From positions 124,001-188,000 of the forward strand of contig NZ_LPWE01000010.1 of NCBI RefSeq assembly GCF_001723355.1: DNA of 64,000 nt. The letters are read 5' to 3'. Position 1 is the first letter of the stretch. The number at the start of each line of letters is the position of its first letter. The notes beneath the pieces are model-generated. The model saw nothing but the letters and a program-made list of their open reading frames with translations. It was not told where the DNA came from and did no database searches. Origin of the DNA: Methyloceanibacter stevinii (GTDB lineage Bacteria > Pseudomonadota > Alphaproteobacteria > Rhizobiales > Methyloligellaceae). Positions 20,816-32,317 of the stretch are shown piece after piece. A program made the translations under genes and the position numbers.

Positions 20816-21081
20816 ATGGCCAATACCAAGTCGGCGAAGAAAGCCGTTCGCCAGATTACCCGTCGTACCGCCGTCAATAGACCCGGCGGAGCAATATGCG
20901 CAGCTACCTGCGCAAGGTCGAGGAGGCGATCGCCTCCGGCGACAAGGATGCCGCTCAGGCTGCCCTGCGCAGCGCCGAGCCGGTTGTCGCCCGCACGGCC
21001 CAGCTTGGCATCCTCCACCGCCGCGCGGCGTCGCGGAAGGTTTCGCGCCTCGCCAAGCGCGTCGGCGCGATGGGTGCGTAG
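20816..21081 (+). CDS. rpsT: 30S ribosomal protein S20 (one-base frame slip)
   Basis: Binds 16S rRNA early in 30S assembly. The first 22 codons read [20 protein letters not shown], then the frame goes to nonsense. The rest of S20 ([20 protein letters not shown] to [17 protein letters not shown]) continues in the -1 frame to TAG 21079-21081. Restoring one base after AGA (20881-20883) gives a normal 88-residue S20. An S20 gene truncated at 22 codons in a chromosome with no other copy visible is unlikely, so the slip is probably a sequence error. rpsT directly upstream of the dnaA region is a common Rhizobiales arrangement. Confidence 0.93.
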
Positions 21082-21400
21082 CACCTCAGGTGCCTAACAG
21101 ACTGGGTGCGTACAGACGCGCCTCGTCGGCTCTTCATGAGATGACATGACGGACCGGCCCGGTTCCGCATTCACGCGGCGCCGGGCGGTCTTTGCGCGTC
21201 TTCTTGCGGCGGTCGCGCCGTCCAGGGATCGCGCCGCACGCCAGCAACGCGTGCGCGCCGTGGCCGTCGCGGCTATCCCACCGCGCCCGCGCGCGGGTCC
21301 ACGTCGCTTCCGCCGGACGTTTGGAGCGGCGCTCCCTCCCGCACGTTTGTGCTTGCATTGCGCGACGCGGACCTTGCACCCGACGTGCTGCGCGTTTGTC

Positions 21401-21435
21401 TCAATTGCTTGACACTGAGATATCAATTGCTTGAC
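21401..21435. repeat. Pair of 13-base direct repeats, 22-base period
   Basis: The 13-mer TCAATTGCTTGAC occurs exactly at 21401-21413 and 21423-21435, start to start 22 bases, about two helical turns, so a dimeric protein could bind both on the same face. Each copy contains a CAATTG core. It lies at the GC-to-AT transition of the candidate origin region. Confidence 0.8.
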
Positions 21436-21664
21436 GGCTCTGTCATGCAAACGCCGCCTGCCAGTTGTGGCCCCGGCGCCTCACTTTTCCACCGAATGTC
21501 CCTAGAAAAAAAATTTTCGGGCTCCAAAAGCGCAAAAAGGCTTTGGCGCGTAAGGCCGGTCTCGGTGACTCAGCCGATTCACGCTTTTTGCACAGAGGCT
21601 TGGGAGGCGCCGATCATCAGTGAGTCTACTGACGAATACTGATCTGAGCCAGAATCTCGTTTGC

Positions 21665-21693
21665 TTGATCGGTGGGAAGGGCGTGTGTATAGT
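21665..21693 (+). promoter_or_regulatory. Predicted sigma-70 promoter upstream of the rhodanese-dnaA genes
   Basis: TTGATC (21665-21670), a 17-base spacer and TATAGT (21688-21693). It points toward the rhodanese gene and dnaA and would give a leader of roughly 230 bases containing the AT-rich repeats at 21811-21842. A GATC overlaps the -35 element. Strength and use are untested. Confidence 0.55.
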
Positions 21694-21810
21694 CTAGTTA
21701 TCCGAACGGGGAAGTCCCCTCCTTACAATCGAGTACCTTGATCTTGGCCGTTGCCGAGACAGGATTTCTTTGTCTTAAGCGTGGGGCTTCATGAACATCT
21801 TGTGGAATGC

Positions 21811-21842
21811 TTATGCGTAAGTTGTGAATATTACGTGCGTAA
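21811..21842. repeat. Second 22-base-phased repeat pair (TGCGTAA) with DnaA-box-like 9-mer between
   Basis: TGCGTAA occurs at 21814-21820 and 21836-21842, again exactly 22 bases apart. Each copy is within a near-palindrome (TTATGCGTAA and TTACGTGCGTAA). The one-mismatch DnaA-box-like 9-mer on the minus strand (21823-21831) sits between them. It falls in the AT-rich part of the candidate origin, which is also the leader of the rhodanese-dnaA transcript. Confidence 0.6.
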
Positions 21843-21925
21843 ATCGCACAAGATCACCACGGATAGTGGGTGGCACGAATTCTGTACTTGTACCGTGCTC
21901 ATGAATTTGGGGAGGAGGCTCGATA

Positions 21926-22371
21926 TTGGGCGCGCGCATGGACAATTACACGGTCGATGAGGTTGATGTGGCGTCGACCTGGAGCGCTCTCCAGGGGAAT
22001 CCTCGATCGCAGTTAGTCGATGTGCGTACACGCGCGGAGTGGACTTATGTGGGCATCCCGGATCTGGGGGCCCTCGGCAAACGGGCTGTCCTTGTTGAGT
22101 GGCAGACCTTTCCCGACCAGTCCGTCGACCCGCGCTTTGCCGATCGGCTTGCACACGAGTTGCAGGCTCTCGGTGTCCAAGTAGACGACGATCTTTTCTT
22201 CATTTGCCGTTCTGGTAGCCGGAGCTTGGCCGCGCCAACGCGATGGCGTCGGCGGGGTATCGCGCTTGTCACAACGTCTCGGAGGGGTTCGAAGGACCGC
22301 TCGACGACGATAGGCATCGGGGCATCCTGTCTGGTTGGAAAGCGACTGGGCTCCCCTGGCTACAGGGCTAG
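21926..22371 (+). CDS. Rhodanese-like domain protein (one-base frame slip)
   Basis: Single rhodanese domain, about 145 residues. The N-terminal half shows SQLVDVRTRAEWTYVGIPD and the catalytic loop FFICRSGSRS with the active-site Cys (residue 90 counted from Met 21938). The frame then slips near 22238. The -1 frame continues the family's C-terminal half (MASAGYRACHNVSEGFEG and WKATGLPWLQG) to TAG 22369-22371. The strong GGAGGAGG (21911-21918) is seven bases from TTG 21926 and too far from ATG 21938, so TTG is the likelier start. Probably transfers or carries sulfane sulfur; partner unknown. Lies 115 bases before dnaA. Confidence 0.85.
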
Positions 22372-22486
22372 GAAGCCAGTCATTGGAACTGTCGGGATGG
22401 TCTGCGTCCAAGATTGTTGGCCGCTTCAGTAGCTGCGTACGGTGCGTGTTGGCGCGACAAAAAATGATTAGGGAAAGAACAATATC

Positions 22487-23950
22487 GTGGCAGAGGCACA
22501 AGCACGGGCTCACGACCATGGAGTCCATCAAAAGGAACAATGCGGCCCAGGCGAAGCTTGGACGCGAGTCAAATCCCGGCTGCGCGGCGAGTTGGGAGAG
22601 GACGTTTACGCAAGCTGGTTTCGGGGCGTCGAAGTCGACGACATCGCGGGCGGCGTCATCCATCTAACGGTCGCGACGCGCTTCCTGCGCAACTGGCTCA
22701 GAACCCATTATTACGACACCGTGCTGCGGCAGGTTCAGGGCGAGTGGCCCGATACGGAACGCTTGGAGTTCTCCGTACGGACACCGCATTTCACGGTCGA
22801 ACCGCCGAAGGATGCGTGCATCCCGCGCCCGGTGTCGCCGCAGGTCTTGTCGGAACGCTCGGCCCTGCCGATGCCCTTGCGGACGGGCTATGACGCTTCG
22901 AGGGGGTCGCCGTTGGACCCGCGCCTGAGTTTCGGCAGCTTTGTCGTCGGCAACACCAACAAGCTCGCTCACGCGGCGGCCCATCAGGTGGCGCTGTCGT
23001 CGTCGAGCCCGCAGTCTCCGTTCAACCCGTTGTTTCTTCATGGCAACGTGGGGTTGGGCAAGACCCACCTCCTGCATGCTATCGCCTGGGAGGTGAAGCG
23101 GCAGAAGCCTGAGGCCGAGGTTCTCTATCTCACCGCCGAACGCTTCATGTCCGGCTTCGTGCAGGCCTTGCGGGCACGCGATGCCCTCGCCTTCAAGGAG
23201 AAGCTCCGCAATATCGATATTCTCCTGATCGACGACATGGAGTTCCTGCAGGGCCCGACCATCCAGCAGGAGTTCTGCCATACGCTGAATTCGCTGATCG
23301 ATGGCGGACGGCAGGTGGTCGTGGCCGCGGACAGGGCGCCGACCCATCTCGACAAGCTCGATATGCGGATGCGCTCCCGTCTCGGCGGTGGTCTTGTGGC
23401 CGAAATGAAGGCCATGGACTACGACCTGCGCCACAAGATCCTCGAGAAGCGGGCGCTGGAAGCGTGCGCGGAAACGAACGGCCTGGAAGTGTCGGACACG
23501 GTCCTCGCGTTCCTGGCGGAGCGGTTGACCGAGAGCGGGCGCGAGCTTGAAGGCGCCGTCCACCGTCTGCGGGCGAGCTACCAGCTCACCGACGAGCCGG
23601 TCACCATCGCCGTGGCGGAACAGATCGTGCGCGATCTCATGCGCGGCGCCGAACCCCGCCGGGTGCGGCATCGACGACATCCTGGCCGGACGGTGTCCAA
23701 GCACTATGGCGTCAACCGCAGCGACCTTCTGTCCGGGCGCCGCAACCGTTCCATCGTGCGGCCCCGGCAAATCGGGATGTATCTGGCCAAGCTGCTAACG
23801 TCCCGGTCGCTGCCCGAGATCGGACGCCGCTTCGCAACCCGCGACCACACGACGGTGCTGCATGCGATCCGCAAGATCGAGCAGCTAATGGGTGACGACA
23901 CGCAGCTCCGGGAGGAGATCGAGCTGCTGAAACGGCTCCTGCGCGACTAG
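22487..23950 (+). CDS. dnaA: Chromosomal replication initiator protein DnaA (short compensated frame slip)
   Basis: AAA+ initiator that binds oriC and loads the helicase. The 487-residue frame has domain I (AWTRVKSRLRGELGEDVYASW, residues about 24-45), Walker A GNVGLGKTHLLHAIA from residue 186, Walker B with Asp249 in ILLIDDMEF, the sensor/lid region and the DNA-binding domain IV with the signature TRDHTTVLHAIRKIEQL near 451-467. Around 23665-23693 about eight codons are out of frame. IDDIL, the expected start of domain IV, appears in the +1 frame. An extra base near 23667 and a second slip near 23690 restore the frame. Start is GTG 22487, preceded by GGGAAAG. Confidence 0.96.
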   Translation: MAEAQARAHDHGVHQKEQCGPGEAWTRVKSRLRGELGEDVYASWFRGVEVDDIAGGVIHLTVATRFLRNWLRTHYYDTVLRQVQGEWPDTERLEFSVRTPHFTVEPPKDACIPRPVSPQVLSERSALPMPLRTGYDASRGSPLDPRLSFGSFVVGNTNKLAHAAAHQVALSSSSPQSPFNPLFLHGNVGLGKTHLLHAIAWEVKRQKPEAEVLYLTAERFMSGFVQALRARDALAFKEKLRNIDILLIDDMEFLQGPTIQQEFCHTLNSLIDGGRQVVVAADRAPTHLDKLDMRMRSRLGGGLVAEMKAMDYDLRHKILEKRALEACAETNGLEVSDTVLAFLAERLTESGRELEGAVHRLRASYQLTDEPVTIAVAEQIVRDLMRGAEPRRVRHRRHPGRTVSKHYGVNRSDLLSGRRNRSIVRPRQIGMYLAKLLTSRSLPEIGRRFATRDHTTVLHAIRKIEQLMGDDTQLREEIELLKRLLRD

Positions 23951-24249
23951 GGCTTGAGGCTCGCGAGGCCCGGAGTTCGCTGCTCCGGGCCCGCCGCCTA
24001 TTGTAGACGCCATCGCGCTTCGCCAACGGCCCCAATCACGGCCCCCTTGAACGCGTGGCGCACTTGCAAATTCCGCCGCATCACTGCAAGTTCACTGGGG
24101 TTTTTTGACGCGGGTTTTTCGCCCGCCTCCCCAAGGCTCCATCGGGAGCGCGGTGGCTCCAAGGGGAGCCCTGGCTCAGCCGGAATGCGGGTCTTGGACG
24201 GGGGACCGTTCAGCGGAAAAGACGCTAGATTTCGGGATACTCTCCAACC
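23951..24249 (+). other. dnaA-dnaN intergenic region with several hairpins
   Basis: 299 bases without a gene. A 9-bp GC-rich stem with a 7-base loop at 23967-23991 lies just after the dnaA stop. It has no T-run, so it is only a possible dnaA terminator. A CTTGCA/TGCAAG inverted repeat (24063-24090) precedes a T6 run near 24101. GCGGG/CCCGC encloses TTTTTCG at about 24110-24126. Two adjacent hairpins with similar arms (GCTCC/GGAGC and GGCTCC/GGAGCC) occupy 24136-24170. I see no convincing promoter, though dnaN probably has one here. Confidence 0.5.
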
Positions 24250-25365
24250 ATGCGCCTAACTATCGAGAAGCCGAAACTCGCCCGAGCCCTCGCCCATATG
24301 GCGAGCGTGGTCGAGCGCCGGAACACGATACCGATCCTGTCCAACGTGCTGCTGACGGCAGGCGACAATGCCTTGAAGCTGACCGCCACCGATCTCGACA
24401 TGGAAGTGGTCGAGACGGTGGACTGCACCATCGCCGCCGACGGCGCCGTCACGGTGCCCGCGCATATGTTCAACGACATCGTGCGCAAACTCCCGGACGG
24501 AGACATCGCGATCGACCGCGATGCGGAACAGGAACGCCTCACCATCACCTCCGGCCCGGCGCAGTTCTCGCTGCAGACGCTGCCGGCCGACGATTTCCCG
24601 ACCCTGTCGGTCGAAGATCTCGACCATGCCTTCACGGTGCCGGCGGCGGACCTCAAGCGGCTGATCGAAAAAACCCGCTTTGCGATCTCGACCGAAGAGA
24701 CCCGTTACTATCTGAACGGCATCTATCTGCATGCCGCCGAGACCGACGGCAAAGAGACGCTGCGGGCGGTCGCCACGGACGGCCACCGGCTGGCGCAGGT
24801 GGAGATCGCTCTGCCGGCCGGCGCCAAGGGCATGCCGGGCGTGATCGTGCCGCGCAAGACGGTGGCGGACCTGCTGCGTCTTACGGAAGCGGGCGACGAG
24901 GACATTCGCATCGAGCTGTCGCCCTCCAAGATCCGTGTGTCCGCCGGTCAGATCGTTCTTACCTCGAAGCTGATCGACGGCACGTTCCCGGACTATGAGC
25001 GCGTGATCCCGCAAGGCAACGATAAGCGCCTCGAACTGGACAACGTGACCTTCGAGCAGGCTGTGGACCGGGTCTCGACCCTCTCGAACGATAAGGGCCG
25101 GGCGGTGAAACTCGCCCTCTCCGGCGACACGCTGACGCTCACGGTCAACAATCCGGAGTCCGGCAGCGCCACGGAGGAGTTGCCGGTCAGCTATGACGCC
25201 GATCCGCTCGAGATCGGCTTCAACGCCCGCTACCTGCTCGACATCGCGCAGCAGCTCGAAAGCGAGACGGCGGAATTCCTGTTCGCCGATCCCGGCTCGC
25301 CGACGATGGTGCGCGACGTGAAAGATACATCGACCCTCTACGTGCTGATGCCGATGCGGGTATGA
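24250..25365 (+). CDS. dnaN: DNA polymerase III beta subunit (sliding clamp)
   Basis: Ring-shaped processivity clamp. In 371 residues there are three clamp domains, with ERRNTIPILSNVLLTA near residue 22, AISTEETRYYLNGIYLH near 144, VATDGHRLA and the C-terminal PMRV. The last strand (VLMPMRV) and hydrophobic pocket residues are intact. Its TGA overlaps the recF ATG (ATGA at 25362-25365), so the two are translationally coupled. Confidence 0.97.
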   Translation: MRLTIEKPKLARALAHMASVVERRNTIPILSNVLLTAGDNALKLTATDLDMEVVETVDCTIAADGAVTVPAHMFNDIVRKLPDGDIAIDRDAEQERLTITSGPAQFSLQTLPADDFPTLSVEDLDHAFTVPAADLKRLIEKTRFAISTEETRYYLNGIYLHAAETDGKETLRAVATDGHRLAQVEIALPAGAKGMPGVIVPRKTVADLLRLTEAGDEDIRIELSPSKIRVSAGQIVLTSKLIDGTFPDYERVIPQGNDKRLELDNVTFEQAVDRVSTLSNDKGRAVKLALSGDTLTLTVNNPESGSATEELPVSYDADPLEIGFNARYLLDIAQQLESETAEFLFADPGSPTMVRDVKDTSTLYVLMPMRV

Positions 25366-26558
25366 CCGCGAGCCCAAACGAGCACACGATAAAGATCGAC
25401 CAGACCGACCCGGCCGAGACCGGCACAACGACCCTTTCCGTCCGCACCCTGAAGCTTTCGGACTTTCGCAACTACGCGTCCGCCCGGCTGGACCTCGACG
25501 CGCGCCCGGTGGTCCTCGTCGGCGACAACGGATCGGGCAAGACAAATCTCCTCGAAGCGGTGTCTCTGCTCGGTCCCGGCCACGGCTTGCGCGGACGTCC
25601 CTATGCCGAGCTTGCGCGCAAGGACGGCCAGGGCGGCTTTGCTATCGCCGCGAACGTGCGGACGCGCCATGGCGAACTCGATATCGGCACGGGTTTCGCG
25701 CAACGAGTGGGCGAGGACGGCACGGGGCGTACCGTCCGCATCGCGGGCAAGGACTCGAGCGCCGGTGCACTCGGCGACTACGTGAAACAGGTCTTCCTCA
25801 TCCCGGCCATGGATGGGCTCTTCACCGGCGGCGGGTCCGACCGGCGGCGCTTCCTCGACCGTCTCGTTGTCGCGATCGCGCCCGGTCTTAGAACATCGCT
25901 CAGCCGCTATGAGCGGGCCATGCGCCAGCGCAATCGGCTGTTCCAGATGCGCGAGTACGGGAAGAGCCTGTTCGAGGGGCTGGAAGAGCAGATGGCCGAA
26001 GCGGGCATCGCCATCGCCGCGGCGCGCTCGACGCGGTGGAGCGGCTCTCCGCGCTCATCGACGAGCGGCGCGAAGCCCAAGGCCAAACCCCTTTCCCCTA
26101 CGCGGTGCTGGCGCTGCATGGGACGGTCGAGGCCGACCTTGCGGGCGGTCGCAACCGAGGCCGAAGATGCCTTTCGGATCCTGTTGGAGGAAGGCCGGGA
26201 GCGGGACCGGGCCGCGTCCCGCACGCTCGAAGGTCCGCATCGAAGCGACCTTCTGGTGGTCCACGGGCCGAAAAACGCCCCTGCCGCCATCTGCTCCTCG
26301 GGCGAGCAAAAGGCGCTGTTGCTGGGCCTCGTCCTCGCCAAGGCAGAGCTGATCAAGACCATGGAAGGAATCGCCCCGCTCGTGCTCCTGGACGAGGTTG
26401 CGGCCCACTTGGACGGCGTCCGGCGCGAGGCCCTTTTTGCCGAGATTCTAAGGCTAAAAGTCCAGGCCTGGATGACCGGAACGGACAAGGAACTTTTTTC
26501 GCCTTTGGCACAAAGTGCTCAGATTCTGGACGTGAATCGGGGTATAATATCTCCATGA
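25362..26558 (+). CDS. recF: DNA replication and repair protein RecF (compensated frame slip)
   Basis: SMC-like ATPase that directs RecA loading at gapped DNA. In 398 residues there are LSDFRNYASARLDLD, Walker A VGDNGSGKTNLLEAV near residue 50, FLIPAMDGLFTGG, the signature CSSGEQKALLLGLVLAKA and Walker B APLVLLDEVAAHLD. Between about 26030 and 26145 the frame gives Ser/Arg/Pro-rich nonsense. The -1 frame over the same bases gives the expected helix (VERLSALIDERREAQGQTPF). So one base is missing near 26030 and one extra lies near 26145. ATGA overlap with dnaN. Confidence 0.95.
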   Translation: MTASPNEHTIKIDQTDPAETGTTTLSVRTLKLSDFRNYASARLDLDARPVVLVGDNGSGKTNLLEAVSLLGPGHGLRGRPYAELARKDGQGGFAIAANVRTRHGELDIGTGFAQRVGEDGTGRTVRIAGKDSSAGALGDYVKQVFLIPAMDGLFTGGGSDRRRFLDRLVVAIAPGLRTSLSRYERAMRQRNRLFQMREYGKSLFEGLEEQMAEAGIAIAAARSTRWSGSPRSSTSGAKPKAKPLSPTRCWRCMGRSRPTLRAVATEAEDAFRILLEEGRERDRAASRTLEGPHRSDLLVVHGPKNAPAAICSSGEQKALLLGLVLAKAELIKTMEGIAPLVLLDEVAAHLDGVRREALFAEILRLKVQAWMTGTDKELFSPLAQSAQILDVNRGIISP

Positions 26559-26644
26559 TTCACACGTTCGCCGGCACCCCCGCTTGGGACCCTTGCCTGG
26601 CCCTCGAACGACCCTCGAAACCGTTTCCAAAAGTACATTCGTAG

Positions 26645-29080
<2,436 letters not shown>

Positions 29081-29231
29081 CCGCGCTGTCAGGCCACATT
29101 CCTTAACGGGATGGCAACATGGCTATCCTAGGTTGCTTCCAGTGGAAGACCCCAAGGTCTTGACGTGGCGAAGGTTCTGCCGCGGCGGCGGCAAGGCCCA
29201 TCTCCATCGTTTGCACGGAGTGTAATTGCGT

Positions 29232-31346
29232 ATGAGCGGCGCGAAGCGCAGGCCCAAACCTCAAGGCACAGGCCAAGGACGCGCGCGATCCCGTTCGTCC
29301 GCGCCGAAGTCACCCGGGACAAAGACGTCGCGTACGAGTTCGACCGCACGCAGAAGGCCGTCCACCCGCCGGACGCGCGGCAAACGCGGCGGTCTCTGGA
29401 GCCGCTATAAGCGCTTCTCCCAACGCCATCCCTTTTTTATGGGCACCGCCAAGCTGGGCTTGGTCGCCTCGCTGTTCGGCATGCTCGTCCTCGCAGGCGC
29501 GGTGCTGTTCTTCATTTCGCGCGTACCCGATCCGCTGCTTGCGACGCTGGACGACCGGCCGCCGAACGTGACCGTGCTCGCCGCCGACGGCTCGGTGCTC
29601 GCCGAGCGGGGCTTGCGTCGCGGCCATATCCGCGTCGACGTGCTGCCCGACTATCTCATCAAGGCGGTTCTCGCGACCGAGGACCGGCGCTTCTACGATC
29701 ATTGGGGCGTCGATGTCGGCGGCCTGATCCGGGCGAGCTATCGGAACTTCCGGGCCGGCAGCGTGGTGCAAGGCGGCTCGACCATCACCCAGCAGCTTGC
29801 AAAGAACCTGTTCCTGAAGCCCGAGCGCACCGTGATGCGGAAGCTCGAAGAGTTGGTCTACACCGCTTGGCTCGAGCAGCGCTTCACCAAAGACGAGATC
29901 CTCGAGCTCTATCTCAACCGCGTCTATCTCGGCGGCGGGACCTATGGCGTGGAGGCGGCCGCCCGGCACTATTTCGGCCGATCCGCTCGCGATGTGACGC
30001 TCGCGCAGTCTGCGGTCATCGCCGGGCTGCTCAAAGCCCCGTCGCGTTATGCGCCAACCCGCAGCATCAAGGCGGCGAGCGCCCGCGCCCAGGTCGTGCT
30101 CGACAACATGGTCGAGGCCGGCTTCATCACGGCGGCGGAAGCGCAGAAGGCGGGACAGCAGCCGCTGCGTCTGCAGGCCAAGGGTGACGCCACGGGCTTT
30201 CCCTATGCTGTCGATTGGGTCGCGGAATTGCTGCCGGAATACGTAGGCCATCACGACGATGCCCTGGTCGTGCAAACGACGATCGATGCAAGACTGCAGC
30301 GGCAGGCGCAAGAAAGTCTGCGCAAGCTCCTGGATGGGAAGGGCCGCAAGCTGCATGCAGGCGAAGGCGCCGTGGTCGTGCTCGATCCCAACACCGGCGC
30401 CGTGCGGGCGCTTGTCGGTGGCCGCTCTTACAAGAACAGCCCCTACGATCGCGCGCTCAACGCGCGCCGGCAGCCGGGCTCGGCCTTCAAGCCGTTTGTC
30501 TATCTCGCGGCGCTGGAAGCCGGATACGGGCCGGGATCCGTGGCGATCGACGGCCCGGTCAACATTCGCGGCTGGAAGCCCTCGAATTACACAAACACCT
30601 ATAAGGGCCGGGTCTCGTTACGCTACGCGCTCGCGCATTCCATCAACACGGTGGCCGTGAAGCTGACCGCCGATGTCGGGCCGGCCCGCGTCGCGCAGAC
30701 CGCTCAACGTCTCGGCGTCAATTCGAAGCTCTATGCGCAGCCATCGCTCGCGCTTGGCACGTCCGAAGTGACTCTGGTCGAACTAACGGGCGCTTACGCG
30801 CCATTCGCGAACGGGGGCGCGCGCGTGCTTCCCCATGTCATCACGCACATTCGCACCGAGGACGGCGAAACGCTCTATACACGCCAGCGCTCGGCCGTCG
30901 GGCGCGTCGTGGCGCCGGCCCATGTCGCGGCCATGAACGAGATGATGAGCGCGGTGGTCCGTGACGGCACGGGCAGGCGCGCGGCCATTCCGCGCCACCC
31001 GGCGGGTGGCAAGACCGGCACGACGCAGAACTCGCGCGATGCCTGGTTCGTCGGGTACACGGCGCACTACGTCGCCGGAATCTGGATCGGCAACGACGAT
31101 AATTCTCCGATGCAGAAGGTCACCGGCGGCTCGCTTCCCGCCGAGCTGTGGCACGACATCATGCTTGCCGCTCACAAGGACAAGCGGCCCACGGCGCTTC
31201 CGAGCCAGCGTGGCCCCGGCATGCCGTGGCAGGGCAGCGGCGCTGTCGCCTCGCGCTTTCCCTTCCTGGGCAACGGTCCCAACGGCGCTGCCCAAAGGGC
31301 ACGTCCCCTGTTTCAGCGTGTGATGGGATTCTTCGGCGGCGGCTGA
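29232..31346 (+). CDS. Class A penicillin-binding protein (PBP1A/1B-type bifunctional transglycosylase/transpeptidase)
   Basis: Polymerises and cross-links peptidoglycan at the inner membrane. In 704 residues: a very basic Ser/Thr/Arg-rich cytoplasmic tail (1-70), a transmembrane segment (about 73-95), a glycosyltransferase domain with Glu150 in ATEDRRFYDHWG and GGSTITQQLAKNLFL, then a transpeptidase with Ser417-x-x-Lys420 (QPGSAFKPF), Ser470-Ile-Asn472 and Lys594-Thr-Gly596. ATG 29232 is chosen; TTG 29226 is in frame two codons earlier. Stands alone after gyrB. Confidence 0.95.
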   Translation: MSGAKRRPKPQGTGQGRARSRSSAPKSPGTKTSRTSSTARRRPSTRRTRGKRGGLWSRYKRFSQRHPFFMGTAKLGLVASLFGMLVLAGAVLFFISRVPDPLLATLDDRPPNVTVLAADGSVLAERGLRRGHIRVDVLPDYLIKAVLATEDRRFYDHWGVDVGGLIRASYRNFRAGSVVQGGSTITQQLAKNLFLKPERTVMRKLEELVYTAWLEQRFTKDEILELYLNRVYLGGGTYGVEAAARHYFGRSARDVTLAQSAVIAGLLKAPSRYAPTRSIKAASARAQVVLDNMVEAGFITAAEAQKAGQQPLRLQAKGDATGFPYAVDWVAELLPEYVGHHDDALVVQTTIDARLQRQAQESLRKLLDGKGRKLHAGEGAVVVLDPNTGAVRALVGGRSYKNSPYDRALNARRQPGSAFKPFVYLAALEAGYGPGSVAIDGPVNIRGWKPSNYTNTYKGRVSLRYALAHSINTVAVKLTADVGPARVAQTAQRLGVNSKLYAQPSLALGTSEVTLVELTGAYAPFANGGARVLPHVITHIRTEDGETLYTRQRSAVGRVVAPAHVAAMNEMMSAVVRDGTGRRAAIPRHPAGGKTGTTQNSRDAWFVGYTAHYVAGIWIGNDDNSPMQKVTGGSLPAELWHDIMLAAHKDKRPTALPSQRGPGMPWQGSGAVASRFPFLGNGPNGAAQRARPLFQRVMGFFGGG

Positions 31347-31372
31347 GCGGCCGCAAGCACGCACCTCGCTCG

Positions 31373-32194
31373 TCAGTCCTCTTGCTCGGGCGGCGGCGCA
31401 CCGTCTGCGCCGAACGCGTGCAAATGCGATCCGTATTCGTGGAGCCAGTCCCGGGCTTCCTTCTGGCGCGGCATCGTACGCGCGACCAGTGCCCAGAACT
31501 GAGGCCCGTGATTCATCTCTTCGAGATGAGCAACCTCATGCGCGGCGAGATAGTCCAACACGAAGGGTGGCGCGAGGATAAGGCGCCAGGAGAATGACAG
31601 CGTCCCCGTCGAGGAGCACGATCCCCAACGGGTGTTTTGGTCGCGCACGCTGATCCGCTTCGGAGACAGGCCAAGCCGCCTCGCGTGAATATCGACGCGC
31701 AGTTTGAGATCGTCATGCGCCTGACGCTTCAACCAATCGAGCAGGCGCCGCGGGGCGTGGTGCCCCTCCCCCGCCACGTTGAGGAGCGGCAGAACGTCAT
31801 CCGCATCGGTGAGACCGTCGGGCCAGACCGGCGCGATCCGCGCCTCATCTGGGTCCTCGATCCAAACCACGCCGCGCCGCCGGACGGGGCCCACGAAATT
31901 CAGCCGGTGAGCAAGGCCGCGCAAAGGGATGACCGCGCCGTCCGTGAAAGGCACCGGGTCGCATAGCCCGTCGAGCCGTTCCCTCAGCCAGTCCATGTGG
32001 CGCGACAGGAACTGCTGCGCATCGGCAAGGCTCGAATAAGCCGGCACGGTCAGCACGGCGCTCCGGCGCGCTTCGCTGACCTGCAGGCTGAATCGCCGCG
32101 CTCGCGCGTTGCGGCGCAGGACCAGCGGTACGTCCAGTCCGTTGATCGGAATCTCGGTCGTCCCGGCCCGTCCGAGTTTGAGGCGCTTCAGCAT
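31373..32194 (-). CDS. YgjP/DUF45-type metallopeptidase (SprT-like)
   Basis: Zinc-dependent peptidase of the YgjP (M48-related, DUF45) family; cellular substrate unknown. About 273 residues with NTRWGSCSSTGTLSFSWRL and the zinc site AAHEVAHLEEMNHG (HExxH plus a third His). ATG 32194 follows a GGGA at good spacing; an in-frame GTG at 32215 would add seven residues. Convergent with the PBP gene (27 bases between ends). The C-terminus is acidic and Pro-rich. Confidence 0.9.
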   Translation of the reverse strand: MLKRLKLGRAGTTEIPINGLDVPLVLRRNARARRFSLQVSEARRSAVLTVPAYSSLADAQQFLSRHMDWLRERLDGLCDPVPFTDGAVIPLRGLAHRLNFVGPVRRRGVVWIEDPDEARIAPVWPDGLTDADDVLPLLNVAGEGHHAPRRLLDWLKRQAHDDLKLRVDIHARRLGLSPKRISVRDQNTRWGSCSSTGTLSFSWRLILAPPFVLDYLAAHEVAHLEEMNHGPQFWALVARTMPRQKEARDWLHEYGSHLHAFGADGAPPPEQED

Positions 32195-32317
32195 GCGGCG
32201 TCCCAAGGCATGCACGATCCCATGGCTGCAGGATCCCCTGGCTGCAGGCCGAATCGGCCTTCCGAATCCGAAGATGTCAGCCTAGCACGGAGCGTGGCGG
32301 AAACACGCGCGCTTGCC

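Larger units (their letters stand above)
21082..21925. other. Gene-free region between rpsT and the dnaA cluster: candidate replication origin
   Basis: 844 bases with no convincing gene. The first 300 bases are GC-rich; 21395-21900 is clearly more AT-rich, with an A/T run at 21506-21518. DnaA-box-like 9-mers with one mismatch to TTATNCACA occur at 21586-21594 (+) and 21823-21831 (-). Weaker ones (two mismatches) are at 21485-21493 and 21698-21706. Three GANTC (CcrM) sites cluster at 21576, 21622 and 21652. Two pairs of direct repeats have 22-base periods. The flanks are rpsT, dnaA, dnaN, recF and gyrB. Origin function is an inference; Rhizobiales origins are not always next to dnaA. Confidence 0.5.

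Noticed and set aside
20816-21081. rpsT as a pseudogene
   Set aside because: One restored base gives a complete S20; loss of S20 by a one-base change in an otherwise healthy core region is less likely than an error.
21094-21450. Open frames in the rpsT-dnaA gap
   Set aside because: Arg/Ala-rich, both strands open in the GC-rich half, no family similarity, no ribosome-binding site.
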